NCBI GenBank assembly: GCA_014647935.1
Contig: BMQD01000036.1
Span: forward strand, 1 to 42,243
Length of the DNA stretch: 42,243 nucleotides
Direction of reading: 5' to 3'
Source: Planomonospora parontospora
Lineage (GTDB): Bacteria; Actinomycetota; Actinomycetes; Streptosporangiales; Streptosporangiaceae
A model generated the notes under the pieces. It was not told the DNA's origin. It ran no database searches and worked only from the letters and a program-made list of their open reading frames with translations. Both the position numbers and the translations under genes were made by a program. Positions 1 through 9,743 of the stretch are shown here, in pieces. The stretch's first letter is position 1; each line of letters starts with the position of its first letter.

Positions 1-60
1 GACGGGCGGGGACGGGTGACGGACCGCTCAGACGGGCGGGGACGGGTGACGGACCGCTCA
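1..60. repeat. Perfect 30-bp tandem repeat, two copies
   Basis: Positions 1-30 and 31-60 are identical. On the minus strand each unit begins with TGA, and the TGA of the unit at 31-60 is the stop codon of the EboE-like gene. More copies may lie left of the window. Confidence 0.95.
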
Positions 61-1026
61 GGCGGCGAGCCGCAGACCCAGGGCGGTGAGGTTGCTGCGG
101 GCCCAGTCGAGCTCCTCGGCCAGCGCGCTGACGAGCGCGCCGGGGCCTCTCGTCCGCAACGGCACGGCCAGGTCGTGGATCTCGACCTCGATGTGGGCGG
201 TGCCGCTCACCGCCCCGGAGAGCATCGCGGTGAGCGTGTCCTCCAGGACCGGGCGGGTACTCGGTAGCTCCCGGCAGGAGTCGCCCGCGTGGTTGTGGAC
301 GTGCCCGAGCTTGACCACGGGCGTGCCCGCCGCGGCCAGGCCGCGCAGCGCCGTTCCGGCCTCCTCCGTGATCCCGGCGCCCATCGTGCCCCCGGCCAGG
401 TGGCAGGCGTCCAGGCAGACCCCGAGGTGCTCGGAGTCGATGCCGCAGACCCGCTCGAGGGCCTGCTCGGTGGTCTCCAGCACGCAGCCGGGCCAGGGCT
501 CGAAGCCGACCCTGATGGTCTTGCCGGTCACGCCGTACAGGCCCCTCAGCTCGCGGGAGAGGCGTTCGAGGCGGCGGGCGGCGATCGCGTGCAGGTCGGC
601 GGGCCAGTCGCGGCGCCAGCCGATGGGGATGGTGGAGATGCTGCCGAACCGCACGTCCTCCGGGAGCAGGAAGGCCAGGATCCTGGCCAGCGCCATCGTG
701 TAGCGGTAGCGCTCGGGCTTGGCCCAGTCAGGTCCGGGAGCCTCCTGGTTGCGGCCGCCGGTGCCGTTGAGGCTGACGACCTCCAGGCCGCGCTCCTCCA
801 GGGAGCGGCGGAGCCGTACCAGCTCGATCCGGTCGGCGGTGAGGTGGTCGGCGACGGCCGGCGAGAGCCAGAGGCCGACCCCCATCCGCTCCACGCCGAG
901 GCGCTTGCGCACCGGGACCGCGTAGCGGGTCAGGTGCGCGATCAGGTTCTCCAGGTCCTCGGCGGGATGCACGCCCGCGTTGTAGGCCAGGTGGACGAGC
1001 GTCCCGTCCTCGTGCCGCAAGCGCAT
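58..1026 (-). CDS. EboE-like TIM-barrel (xylose isomerase fold) protein
   Basis: A 322-residue protein resembling EboE, the sugar phosphate isomerase/epimerase-like member of the ebo metabolite-export cluster. The start at 1026 is chosen because GGGAGG lies 6-7 nt upstream and the family N-terminus (MRLRHEDGT, then HLAY and VHPAEDLE) begins there. Recognisable blocks include GLWLSP, VSLNG, GSISTIPIGWR, GFEPWPGC and LDACHLA. The protein is shorter than EboE proteins I recall (about 380-400 residues). After VSLNG the usual Phe-Pro-Tyr...Val-Tyr segment is replaced by a short Gly/Asn stretch, and the C-terminal segment with the His-x-His-Val-Pro-Val-His motif is not visible. It may be a divergent paralogue with a different substrate. 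Other ebo genes, if any, lie left of the window. Confidence 0.65.
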   Translation of the reverse strand: MRLRHEDGTLVHLAYNAGVHPAEDLENLIAHLTRYAVPVRKRLGVERMGVGLWLSPAVADHLTADRIELVRLRRSLEERGLEVVSLNGTGGRNQEAPGPDWAKPERYRYTMALARILAFLLPEDVRFGSISTIPIGWRRDWPADLHAIAARRLERLSRELRGLYGVTGKTIRVGFEPWPGCVLETTEQALERVCGIDSEHLGVCLDACHLAGGTMGAGITEEAGTALRGLAAAGTPVVKLGHVHNHAGDSCRELPSTRPVLEDTLTAMLSGAVSGTAHIEVEIHDLAVPLRTRGPGALVSALAEELDWARSNLTALGLRLAA

Positions 1027-1296
1027 CGGGTGCCTCCCAGGCGTGTTCCGTGTAAGAGACTCCGGTCGTCCGCGGCCGCCCTGCGCCCGCGGGCCCGGCC
1101 TCGTGGGCCGTCGCGTCCCTTGTCTGCCGGGAACTCGACCCGGTCCGTCGAGCATCTCCCACCGGCGCCGATCCGCGCGTCACTCCCGGAGCTGACACGC
1201 CCGTACATCGCTGGGCTGATCTCTGGGACCGGTCCCCGCCGGGACGGAATGGTGTCCGGGCAGCCGGCGGGACGTGGTCCAGTTCGCTCTACAGAG

Positions 1297-1308
1297 TGTA
1301 GTACTACA
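1297..1308. promoter_or_regulatory. 12-bp perfect palindrome, candidate operator
   Basis: TGTAGTACTACA reads the same on both strands. It lies in an AT-richer pocket about 270 bp upstream of the EboE-like start and just beyond the clpC terminator. TGTA/TACA half-sites recall BlaI/CopY-type operators, but the half-site arrangement here is my inference. The 400 bp between the two genes (1027-1425) contain no convincing gene. Confidence 0.35.
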
Positions 1309-1341
1309 TTTGGTGGCGAGAAGCACCCTTGGGTAACAAAT

Positions 1342-1382
1342 AGGCGGACCCCGCCGTGAGGTGCTCACGGCGGGGTCCGCCT
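1342..1382 (-). terminator. Intrinsic terminator of clpC
   Basis: Arms 1342-1360 and 1364-1382 are perfectly complementary (19 bp) with a 3-nt loop. On the minus strand the hairpin is followed by ATTTGTTA. It lies 44 bp past the clpC stop codon. Confidence 0.85.
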
Positions 1383-1425
1383 TTGCCTGTCCGGCCGTTC
1401 GCGGCCGGGGTCGGTCCGTGCTGCG

Positions 1426-3936
<2,511 letters not shown>

Positions 3937-4066
3937 CTCGTCGCTCCTCACAGAGCGGTCAGGCAGGTCCGGGATATCCGGGCCCTGTCCTCCCGCATGG
4001 TAGCCCCGACCCGGCAACCGCTCTACGTAGAAGACGTTCCCCGAGAGCAGGGCGTTCACGCTCTAT

Positions 4067-4096
4067 CCAACTACCTATCGGGGGTGCGATGTTCCC
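4067..4096 (-). promoter_or_regulatory. Sigma-R/SigH-type promoter of clpC
   Basis: On the minus strand GGGAAC (4096-4091) is followed after exactly 19 nt by GTTGG (4071-4067), about 130 bp before the clpC start. Thiol-stress ECF sigma factors of actinomycetes (SigR/SigH) use GGGAAY-N18/19-GTT, and clpC belongs to that regulon in Streptomyces. The same motif with the same spacing precedes ftsH. Confidence 0.6.
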
Positions 4097-4100
4097 GATA

Positions 4101-4114
4101 CGCCGCAAGCGAAC
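4101..4114 (-). promoter_or_regulatory. ClgR box upstream of clpC
   Basis: Minus-strand GTTCGC-N5-GCG (4114-4101) matches the recognition motif described for ClgR, the activator of clp and lon genes in Streptomyces and Corynebacterium. It ends 4 nt upstream of the GGGAAC -35 element, a normal position for an activator. The rest of the 3937-4306 gap shows no gene. Confidence 0.65.
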
Positions 4115-4306
4115 GACGTTTATCGACCACTGAGACCGCATTCGCGACCCGGGTGCGCCGGAGAGGCCGTCCGGACCGCGGGTCCGGGCGGAAGCGCGGA
4201 GCGGGCCCCGGAACGCATCATGCGGTCATGGCCGCCACCGGACCCCACCGTGACCGCCATAACCGCATGATTCACCGGTCGGCGAACCGCTCTCGCCGAC
4301 CACCGG

Positions 4307-4639
4307 TCAGTGCGTCGCCTCGTACTCTTCGACGATCTTGGAGGCGATCCGGCCGCGCTCGCTGACGTTGCGGCCCTGGGCCTTGGCCCATGCCCGGATC
4401 TCCGCGCTCTTCTCCCGGGTCAGCGCCCTCGTCCCGCCGGCACGGCGGCGACGGGAGGGCAGGGCCCCGGCGCGACGGGCGCTCGCCACGAAAGGCGAGA
4501 GGGAGTCGCGGAGCTTCTTCGCGTTTACGTCACTCAGGTCAATCTCATAGCTGGTGCCGTCAATCGCGAAGGAGACAGTCTCATTGGCCTCGCCCCCATC
4601 GAGGTCGTCGATGAGAATCTCCTGGATCTGCTTGGCCAT
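4307..4639 (-). CDS. lsr2: Nucleoid-associated protein Lsr2
   Basis: A 110-residue H-NS-like xenogeneic silencer of actinobacteria that bridges AT-rich DNA. The N-terminal dimerisation half (MAKQIQEILIDDLDGGEA, beta strands, then a helix KKLRDSLSPFV) is joined by a basic Ser/Arg linker to the DNA-binding C-terminus. That domain contains IRAWAKAQGRNVSERGRI with the minor-groove Arg-Gly-Arg hook and ends IVEEYEATH. The length is usual for the family. AAAGGA lies about 11 nt upstream of the ATG. It has its own promoter (4682-4710) and is preceded on the same strand by a 47-residue membrane protein gene. As a silencer it would mainly repress AT-rich islands elsewhere; nearly all of this window is too GC-rich to be an obvious target. 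Confidence 0.97.
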   Translation of the reverse strand: MAKQIQEILIDDLDGGEANETVSFAIDGTSYEIDLSDVNAKKLRDSLSPFVASARRAGALPSRRRRAGGTRALTREKSAEIRAWAKAQGRNVSERGRIASKIVEEYEATH

Positions 4640-4681
4640 CTACGCAATCCTTTCGCGGAGTATTGTTTCATTCGCTAGCCA

Positions 4682-4710
4682 AACATATACCCACGGTGAG
4701 AGCGCAGCAA
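4682..4710 (-). promoter_or_regulatory. Housekeeping-type promoter of lsr2
   Basis: On the minus strand a -35 TTGCTG (4710-4705), a 17-nt spacer and a -10 TATGTT (4687-4682) fit a sigma-A/HrdB promoter. The predicted start is near 4675, giving a leader of about 35 nt that includes the AAAGGA ribosome site. Confidence 0.55.
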
Positions 4711-4754
4711 TTCCGGAGTCCGGTGATTCTCCCGCGAGAGCCGGGAAGAGGCGA

Positions 4755-4898
4755 TCAGCCGTTCTGCGACTCGCCCTGATCGGCCCGTTTCGCGGGGCGA
4801 CGACCGGCTGCCTCACTGCGAAGAAGCTTGAAAACTCCATACACGAAGACCCCGCCGACGACCGCGGGGGGTATCAACGCGGACATTACCTCGTACAT
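4755..4898 (-). CDS. Small single-pass membrane protein (47 aa)
   Basis: A 48-codon frame beginning MYEVMSALIPP and ending GESQNG. GAGG sits about 5 nt before the ATG at 4898. Residues 6-25 form one hydrophobic segment (ALIPPAVVGGVFVYGVFKLL), followed by a basic, polar tail (RRPAKRAD), which suggests an anchor with its C-terminus in the cytoplasm. It lies directly upstream of lsr2 on the same strand. I recall similar short membrane ORFs beside lsr2 in other actinobacteria, but no function is known to me. Conserved position, ribosome site and a clean membrane segment make it likely to be real. The stretch to its right (4899-5165) contains no convincing gene. Confidence 0.6.
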   Translation of the reverse strand: MYEVMSALIPPAVVGGVFVYGVFKLLRSEAAGRRPAKRADQGESQNG

Positions 4899-5165
4899 TG
4901 GTCCTCACTCCGCAGCGGGGCGACATTCCGGGTCATGGGACTTTCCGTGGCGACATCGCGGTCCGGGGGCACGACCGGGCGGGCGGATCAGCTCACACAT
5001 GACCATAGCGGCTTCCAGGAGCGATGTGCGTCCCAGGACGCCCATGACGCTCATCCACCACCTTAATGCTTCTCTCCAGGCGTCTTACCGGTTGCACTCC
5101 GTAAAGCGCCGGGGAAAAGAGTGACAGAGTGATCACAGATCGATCGCTTTCGGTGGCGGGCCGCA

Positions 5166-5903
5166 TCACCGCAGGTCCTTGACCACCACGGTCCCGGCCA
5201 GCCTGTCGTGCGGTCCCCGCTGAAGGGGTTTGTCCATGAGGATGAACAGCGCCCCCGCGAAGCCGAGGACCGCGGCCAGGAGGCTCACCGCGGGAATGCC
5301 CGCGGTCAGGAGAACGCCCGGGTAGAGAGCCGCCCTCCTCGCCAGACCGGCCCGATCCGGGCCCGCGCCGCCGTACGGTGCCAGCCTGATCCCCATGAGT
5401 TTCTTGCCGATCGTACGACCGTCCCGGACGTGCAGGACATAGTCGTAGAGCGTATAACCGCCAAAGGCGATCAGACCGGCGAACAACCCCGGCAGCGCCC
5501 GGGGATCGGCGGTACGGCCTTCACCCGCCGGCGCGAGGAGGGAGTAGAACGACAGCGAGAGAATCCAGTAGAGCGCCACGAAGCCGACGGCGTCGATGAT
5601 GCGCGCCGCCAATCGTTCCCACCATTCGGCGGGCGGCGGAGCGTCCGGGAGTGCCGGACACGGCGACGGAAGCGGCGGATCCGTCCGGCGGAAGGCTCCC
5701 TTACCGGATGGCGTTCCCGCGCCTCCCGAAGGAGCGGGAGTCCTCGCTCGGCCTCCGCCCGCCCCTCCGGTCCTCGCGGTCCGGGAAAGGGAGAAGCCCG
5801 TCCCGTCCGGGAGTTGCGGAACCGGCGCGGCCGTATAGGAGTCCGCGGACGGGGAAGAAGCCGGCCCGAGGTGATTGTCTCCGGGACGCGGAGAGGCGGC
5901 CAT
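5166..5903 (-). CDS. RDD-family membrane protein
   Basis: A 245-residue protein with a disordered Pro/Gly/Ser/Arg-rich N-terminal half (about 1-88) and an RDD domain (about 90-243). The domain starts at AEWWERLAARIIDAVGF and carries hydrophobic segments near 103-122 and 140-158, then the family block DGRTIGKKLMGIRL and a last span (about 205-225) before the C-terminus DRLAGTVVVKDLR. RDD proteins are poorly characterised; some act in ion transport. GGGAGGAA lies about 7 nt before the ATG. It is followed, same strand, by no close partner, and it lies directly downstream of a second RDD gene, so the two look like diverged tandem paralogues. Confidence 0.85.
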   Translation of the reverse strand: MAASPRPGDNHLGPASSPSADSYTAAPVPQLPDGTGFSLSRTARTGGAGGGRARTPAPSGGAGTPSGKGAFRRTDPPLPSPCPALPDAPPPAEWWERLAARIIDAVGFVALYWILSLSFYSLLAPAGEGRTADPRALPGLFAGLIAFGGYTLYDYVLHVRDGRTIGKKLMGIRLAPYGGAGPDRAGLARRAALYPGVLLTAGIPAVSLLAAVLGFAGALFILMDKPLQRGPHDRLAGTVVVKDLR

Positions 5904-5998
5904 GGCGTTCCTCCCGCCGGCGCGAATGGTTTTGCAGTCCCCCGCAGTCTGCCCCGGGAAGACCTTCCGACACCGTTTTCCCGCCCGGGCATGAAAGC

Positions 5999-6025
5999 GG
6001 GGCCGGCGGTTCCTCCGCCGGCCCC
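5999..6025 (-). terminator. Hairpin terminator after the repeat-rich RDD gene
   Basis: Arms 5999-6009 and 6015-6025 are a perfect 11-bp inverted repeat with a 5-nt loop, 13 bp beyond the stop codon at 6039. The minus strand continues GCTTTCAT, a weak U-tract. It separates the two RDD genes. Confidence 0.65.
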
Positions 6026-6038
6026 GTCGATCACGGAA

Positions 6039-7295
6039 CTATTTGATCTTCACGACCGCCGTCGAAGCGACCTTGTCGTGCAGGCACTGCTGGAAGGGCT
6101 TGTCCCAGAACTGCCAGAGCACGTTCACCAGGCTGAAGATGCTGGTGAGCCATCCGACGACCGGGATCCAGCGCAGACCCGCCGGGCCGTAGAGCACACC
6201 CGCGCGCTTGATGGCGGCGTCCGCCGAGAGCCCGCCGACCGTCGAGGCGCTCCCGACCGGGACCACCTTGATGCCCATGACCATCTTGCCGACGGTCTGG
6301 CCGTTCTGCTTGAGCATGAAGAACTCGTAGCCAGCGTAGATCAGGAACCCGAGAAGCGCGGTGACCAGGCTGTAGAGGAAGGTGCTCCCCTCGACGAGCC
6401 CGTTGGCGCTGAAGCTGTACGGCACGATCAATCCGGCCAGCGCGAAACTGAGGATGACCGTGGGGACCGCCAGGATCACCCCGTCGACGAGGCGGGCCAC
6501 CAGGCGCTGCCACCACTCCGCGAGCGGAGCGGGGACTCCGGGGGGCGTCACGCCCTGCGGGGCGTAACCCTGCTGGCCGTACCCCTGGGGCTGGCCGTAG
6601 CCCTGCTGGCCGTAACCGGGCTGCTGACCGTAACCCTGCTGGCCGTAGCCCGGCTGGGCCGCCTGCTGGCCGTAACCGGGCTGGGCGGCCTGCTGGCCGT
6701 AACCCTGCTGCTGGCCGTAGCCCTGCTCGTGGGAGGCCGCCTGGCCGTAGCCCGGCTGGGCCGCCTGCTGGCCGTAGCCCTGCTGCTGGCCGTACGCGCT
6801 CGTGCCCTGCTGCCCGTAGCCGGGCTGCTGGCCGTAGCCGGGCTGGGCGGCCTGCTGGCCGTAACCCTGCTGCTGGCCGTAGCCCTGCTCGTGGGAGGCC
6901 GCCTGGCCGTAGCCCGGCTGGGCCGCCTGCTGGCCGTAACCCTGCTGCTGGCCGTAGCCGGGCTGGGCGGCCTGCTGGCCGTAGCCGGGCTGCTGGCCGT
7001 AGCCCTGCTCGTGGGAGGCCGCCTGGCCGTAGCCCGGCTGGGCGGCCTGCTGGCCGTAGCCGGGCTGCTGGCCGTACGCGCCCGTGCCCTGCTGCCCGTA
7101 GCCCTGCTGGCCGTAGGCGGGCGGGGTCTGCGGGCCCGTGCCCTCGCCCCGGTATCCCACGATCGTCACGTCGGGGTCGTGCCCGCCCTGGGCGTGCTGA
7201 CCGTACGCGTTCTGCTGTCCGTATTCCGGCTGCCCCGACGGTGTGCGATCGCGGTCGGGATCATCCTGCGGATACGGCGGCTGTCCGGTGCTCAC
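6039..7295 (-). CDS. RDD-family membrane protein with Gly-Tyr-Gln-rich repeat domain
   Basis: A 418-residue protein. Residues about 1-250 are low complexity, built from [14 protein letters not shown] and AASHEQ modules with hardly any charged or bulky residues. Residues about 255-418 are an RDD domain starting [15 protein letters not shown], with hydrophobic segments near 270-290 and 305-325, the block [14 protein letters not shown], and the C-terminus [13 protein letters not shown]. The GTG start at 7295 is chosen because GAGGTGA lies 4-5 nt upstream. The composition resembles the prion-like domains of FUS-type proteins and could self-associate on the cytoplasmic face of the membrane. Tyr/Gln-rich heads on RDD or DUF4190-type membrane proteins are common in actinobacteria, but their role is unknown to me. 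Repeat number probably varies between strains. Confidence 0.85.
   Translation of the reverse strand: MSTGQPPYPQDDPDRDRTPSGQPEYGQQNAYGQHAQGGHDPDVTIVGYRGEGTGPQTPPAYGQQGYGQQGTGAYGQQPGYGQQAAQPGYGQAASHEQGYGQQPGYGQQAAQPGYGQQQGYGQQAAQPGYGQAASHEQGYGQQQGYGQQAAQPGYGQQPGYGQQGTSAYGQQQGYGQQAAQPGYGQAASHEQGYGQQQGYGQQAAQPGYGQQAAQPGYGQQGYGQQPGYGQQGYGQPQGYGQQGYAPQGVTPPGVPAPLAEWWQRLVARLVDGVILAVPTVILSFALAGLIVPYSFSANGLVEGSTFLYSLVTALLGFLIYAGYEFFMLKQNGQTVGKMVMGIKVVPVGSASTVGGLSADAAIKRAGVLYGPAGLRWIPVVGWLTSIFSLVNVLWQFWDKPFQQCLHDKVASTAVVKIK
6560..7130. repeat. Intragenic tandem repeats coding GYGQQ modules
   Basis: Tandem 12- to 15-bp modules alternate within a larger block of roughly 130-170 bp marked by the recurring [10 protein letters not shown] sequence (three occurrences, near 6730, 6890 and 7015). 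All changes keep the reading frame, as expected of a repeat maintained for its protein product. Confidence 0.85.
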
Positions 7296-7391
7296 CGCGT
7301 CACCTCACTTCGACTGGGCATGTGTCTTATGTCAGACATGCATGCTTGCTGCTGCACAAGGTATCGACATAGGTAAGAACAGTCACCTTTC

Positions 7392-7967
7392 CTAGGAGTC
7401 AGCCCCGGCGTCATTCTCGCCGAGGTGCAGCAGCATCCTGGTGTTCCCCAAGGTGTTCGGCTTGACGTGTTCGAGATCGAGAAACTCCGCGACGCCCTCG
7501 TCGTAGGAGGCGAGAAGCTCCGCGTAGACCTCCGGGGAGACCGGCGTCCCCTGGATCTCGCGGAATCCGTGCCGGGCGAAGAAATCGACCTCGAACGTCA
7601 GGCAGAAGACCCGGCGCAGGCCGAGTTCGCGGGCGGCGCGGATGAGCTGGGAGACGATCAGGTGACCGATGCCCATCTTCCGGCAGGAGGGGTCGACGGC
7701 GACCGTGCGGATCTCGGCCAGGTCCTCCCAGAGCACGTGGAGCGCGCCGCAGCCGACGACCCGGCCGGCCCGCTCGGCCACCCAGAACTCCTGCACGTCC
7801 TCGTACAGCGTGACGGTGGCCTTCTCCAGCAGGCGCGGGCCCGCCCCGGCGTAGGTGTCGACGAGCCGCCTGATGGACCGCACGTCCGGGGTCCGCGCCC
7901 GGCGCACGGTGATCGTCTCCGCCTCGGGTACGGCCCGCGTGGGGAAGTGCTCCGCAACCTGCTCCAT
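7392..7967 (-). CDS. argA: GNAT amino-acid N-acetyltransferase (ArgA-type)
   Basis: A 191-residue GNAT-fold enzyme matching the stand-alone 'short' N-acetylglutamate synthases of actinobacteria (Rv2747-like), which make N-acetylglutamate for arginine synthesis from acetyl-CoA. Visible elements are ITVRRARTPDVRSIRRLVDTYAG, the strand EFWVAERAGRVVGCGAL, the acetyl-CoA loop VDPSCRKMGIGHLIV (R-x-x-G-x-G/A-like) and FFARHGFREI. The start is uncertain. Two adjacent ATGs (7970, 7967) follow AGGAG, and the second has the better spacing; frames up to 8117 lack family similarity. It is not in an arginine operon here. An N-acetyltransferase for another amino acid is possible. Confidence 0.8.
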   Translation of the reverse strand: MEQVAEHFPTRAVPEAETITVRRARTPDVRSIRRLVDTYAGAGPRLLEKATVTLYEDVQEFWVAERAGRVVGCGALHVLWEDLAEIRTVAVDPSCRKMGIGHLIVSQLIRAARELGLRRVFCLTFEVDFFARHGFREIQGTPVSPEVYAELLASYDEGVAEFLDLEHVKPNTLGNTRMLLHLGENDAGADS

Positions 7968-8382
7968 CATTCTCCTAGCGGGGGAACCACCGGATCCACC
8001 CGGCGGGAGGAATCCCTCCGTCATGGTTCCCGTGTTCGAAACGGTCAGGGCCTGGCCGTCGCCTACCTCGCTCCGAGGGAGGCGCGAAGCCGCTCCCGCA
8101 GGGAGCGGAGGAGTCACAACCGATCAGAGTACGTCCTCTGTCGTCCTTAGTTACGGCTCGTCCTTAACTCACCTCCCAGAAGCATCATGCGTCACCCGCC
8201 GTGAGCCGTACCACACCCCGGCGCCTTCCTCCGGCCGCCGGTCTCCCCGGATGCGGCAGCGCGGACCTGCGAAGACCTCACCCTGCGACCGGGAGCCGGG
8301 AACGCGCGGCGCAATCACATGTGGATCATGATTCCGCGTGACCTGTCCGTGATTTCCTTGTTTGAGAACCCTTACCAAGTTT
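7968..8382. other. Gene-free stretch between argA and the riboswitch promoter
   Basis: No frame with a ribosome site and sensible codon use is seen on either strand. It contains a perfect 8-bp hairpin with a 3-nt loop (8090-8108), which would lie in the argA leader if transcription starts further right. Confidence 0.5.
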
Positions 8383-8407
8383 GGAGTTCTGGTTGAGCTT
8401 GAACTCC
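8383..8407. promoter_or_regulatory. Inverted repeat centred on the -35 box, candidate operator
   Basis: GGAGTTC (8383-8389) and GAACTCC (8401-8407) form a perfect inverted repeat with an 11-nt gap. Its centre is position 8395, within the TTGAGC -35 hexamer of the NlpC/P60 promoter. A dimeric repressor bound there would block RNA polymerase. Confidence 0.4.
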
Positions 8408-8421
8408 CATTGCACTAGTGT
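8393..8421 (+). promoter_or_regulatory. Promoter of the c-di-AMP riboswitch-NlpC/P60 transcript
   Basis: -35 TTGAGC (8393-8398), a 17-nt spacer and -10 TAGTGT (8416-8421) predict a start at about 8428. That is just before the first conserved part of the riboswitch, so the two predictions support each other. Confidence 0.65.
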
Positions 8422-8429
8422 CCAGGCTC

Positions 8430-8595
8430 GATGTCGGCTCACCCCGAGAGCCGGCCCGCCGAATCTCCGAGCCCGGAGAACCGGGGACCCACCTCCCTGA
8501 AGTCCCCCGGGGTGAATCCGAGACGCCGTCAGCGCTCTCGGTAGGGCTGCCTCCGGCCCGAACCCGTCAGCTAACCCGGTAGGCGGTGCGAGGAA
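8430..8595 (+). promoter_or_regulatory. c-di-AMP riboswitch (ydaO/yuaA type)
   Basis: The leader carries the conserved features of this class: paired GAGCC/GGCCC-type segments, the block GGGGTGAATCC near 8510, then CCGGCCCGAACCCGTC and AGCTAACCCGGTAGGC near 8554-8584, followed closely by the gene's ribosome site. In actinobacteria ydaO riboswitches typically sit in front of NlpC/P60 and resuscitation-promoting cell-wall hydrolase genes and switch them off when c-di-AMP is high. The exact edges are approximate. Confidence 0.85.
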
Positions 8596-8608
8596 GAGGA
8601 GCCTGTTG

Positions 8609-9652
8609 GTGAAGCGCACGCGCGAACGCGGGAGAGAGCATGCGGGCAAGCACGCCCGCTATCGAGAACGCACCCCGCACGGATTCCCGCTCCGGATCAC
8701 CGTCGTCGCAGCCGTCTTCGCGTCCCTGACCCTCGGGACCCCCCTGGTCGCCACCGCCGACCCCCAGCCGAGCCTCCAGCAGCTCGCCAAGCAGGCCGAC
8801 AAGCTGCACACGGAGATCGCCCAGCTCAGCGAGCAGTACAACGGGGAGCGGGTCAAGCTCAAGCAGGCCGAGCGAGCCGCCGCCGCCGCCAAGAAGACCC
8901 TCGCCACCAGCGAGTCCCAGCTGGAGTCCCGGCGGCACAAGGCCAGCCTGCTCGCGCAGAGCAGCTACATGACGGGCGGCCTGGGCGGCGGTCTCGCCTT
9001 CACCTCCTCCGGCGACCCCGACTCCTTCCTCGACCAGGCGGCCGCCGCCTACGCCCTCCAGCAGCGGCAGAGCGAGGAGGTCGCCCAGGTCAGCCGGGCG
9101 ATCCAGGCCGCCGAGCGGGCGAAGGCCAGCGCGAAGGCGCGGACCGCCGAGGTCACCGCCCTCCTCGACAAACTCGGCACCAAGCGCACCAAGATCGAGC
9201 GGCTGGTCGCCCGGGTCGAGAGCAACCTGTTCCGGGAGGTGCGCGAGCGCGCCGGCGGCGGGGGCCGGGCCGTGAAGGTCGACATGCCGATCGTGGGCGG
9301 CGGGAAGGCCGCCGAGGCCGCCCGCTGGGCGCTCAGCCAGCAGCTCAAGCCCTACGTGTGGGGCGCCGAGGGTCCCAACAGCTATGACTGCTCGGGCCTG
9401 GTCATGTGGGCCTACCAGAAGGTCGGGATCAGCCTGCCGCACTACACCGGCAACCAGTGGACCGCGGGCACGCAGATCCCCAAGGAGCAGATGCGCCCCG
9501 GAGACCTGATCTTCTTCCACCGGGACCTGCACCACGTCGGGATCTACATCGGCGGGGGCCTGATGGTCCACGCGCCGCGGACCGGCGACGTCGTCCGCAT
9601 CGCCCCGATCGCGGGCCGCCCGTTCGCCGGCGCCGTACGGATCGCGGACTGA
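8609..9652 (+). CDS. Secreted NlpC/P60 peptidoglycan endopeptidase (riboswitch-controlled)
   Basis: A 347-residue exported cell-wall hydrolase. A long basic N-region precedes a hydrophobic core (ITVVAAVFASLTLGTPLVATA, about 32-52) with signal cleavage likely after ATA. Residues about 55-200 form a coiled coil (RipA/RipC-like regulatory hairpin). The NlpC/P60 domain (about 230-347) has the catalytic triad: Cys261 in YDCSGLV, His in HHVGIYIGGG and His in MVHAPR. It should cleave the D-Glu-diaminopimelate bond of stem peptides. GAGGAG lies 7 nt before GTG 8609 and 4 nt before TTG 8606; GTG is preferred. It has a close relative at 35510-36775. Downstream is an opposing gene, with GC-rich hairpins at 9685-9711 that may end both transcripts. 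Confidence 0.93.
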   Translation: MKRTRERGREHAGKHARYRERTPHGFPLRITVVAAVFASLTLGTPLVATADPQPSLQQLAKQADKLHTEIAQLSEQYNGERVKLKQAERAAAAAKKTLATSESQLESRRHKASLLAQSSYMTGGLGGGLAFTSSGDPDSFLDQAAAAYALQQRQSEEVAQVSRAIQAAERAKASAKARTAEVTALLDKLGTKRTKIERLVARVESNLFREVRERAGGGGRAVKVDMPIVGGGKAAEAARWALSQQLKPYVWGAEGPNSYDCSGLVMWAYQKVGISLPHYTGNQWTAGTQIPKEQMRPGDLIFFHRDLHHVGIYIGGGLMVHAPRTGDVVRIAPIAGRPFAGAVRIAD

Positions 9653-9743
9653 GACGCGCCGTACGGCCCGCGGGCTGAGGCGGAGTCCGGCCGGACGCGG
9701 TTCCGGACCGCCCGGCCGGGCACGGCTCCGGGCCGGACGCGGG

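Noticed and set aside
3937-4306. CIRCE or HAIR heat-shock operators upstream of clpC
   Set aside because: I found no inverted repeat fitting either consensus. The ClgR and sigma-R-like motifs explain the region better.
6560-7130. Regularly repeated DNA that might suggest a CRISPR array
   Set aside because: Units are 12-15 bp without unique spacers, and they encode the in-frame GYGQQ domain of an RDD protein.
9685-9711. GC palindromes as a definite terminator between the first NlpC/P60 gene and the HTH gene
   Set aside because: Stems are short (5-6 bp each) and no T-rich tract follows on either strand, so I mention them only as possible.
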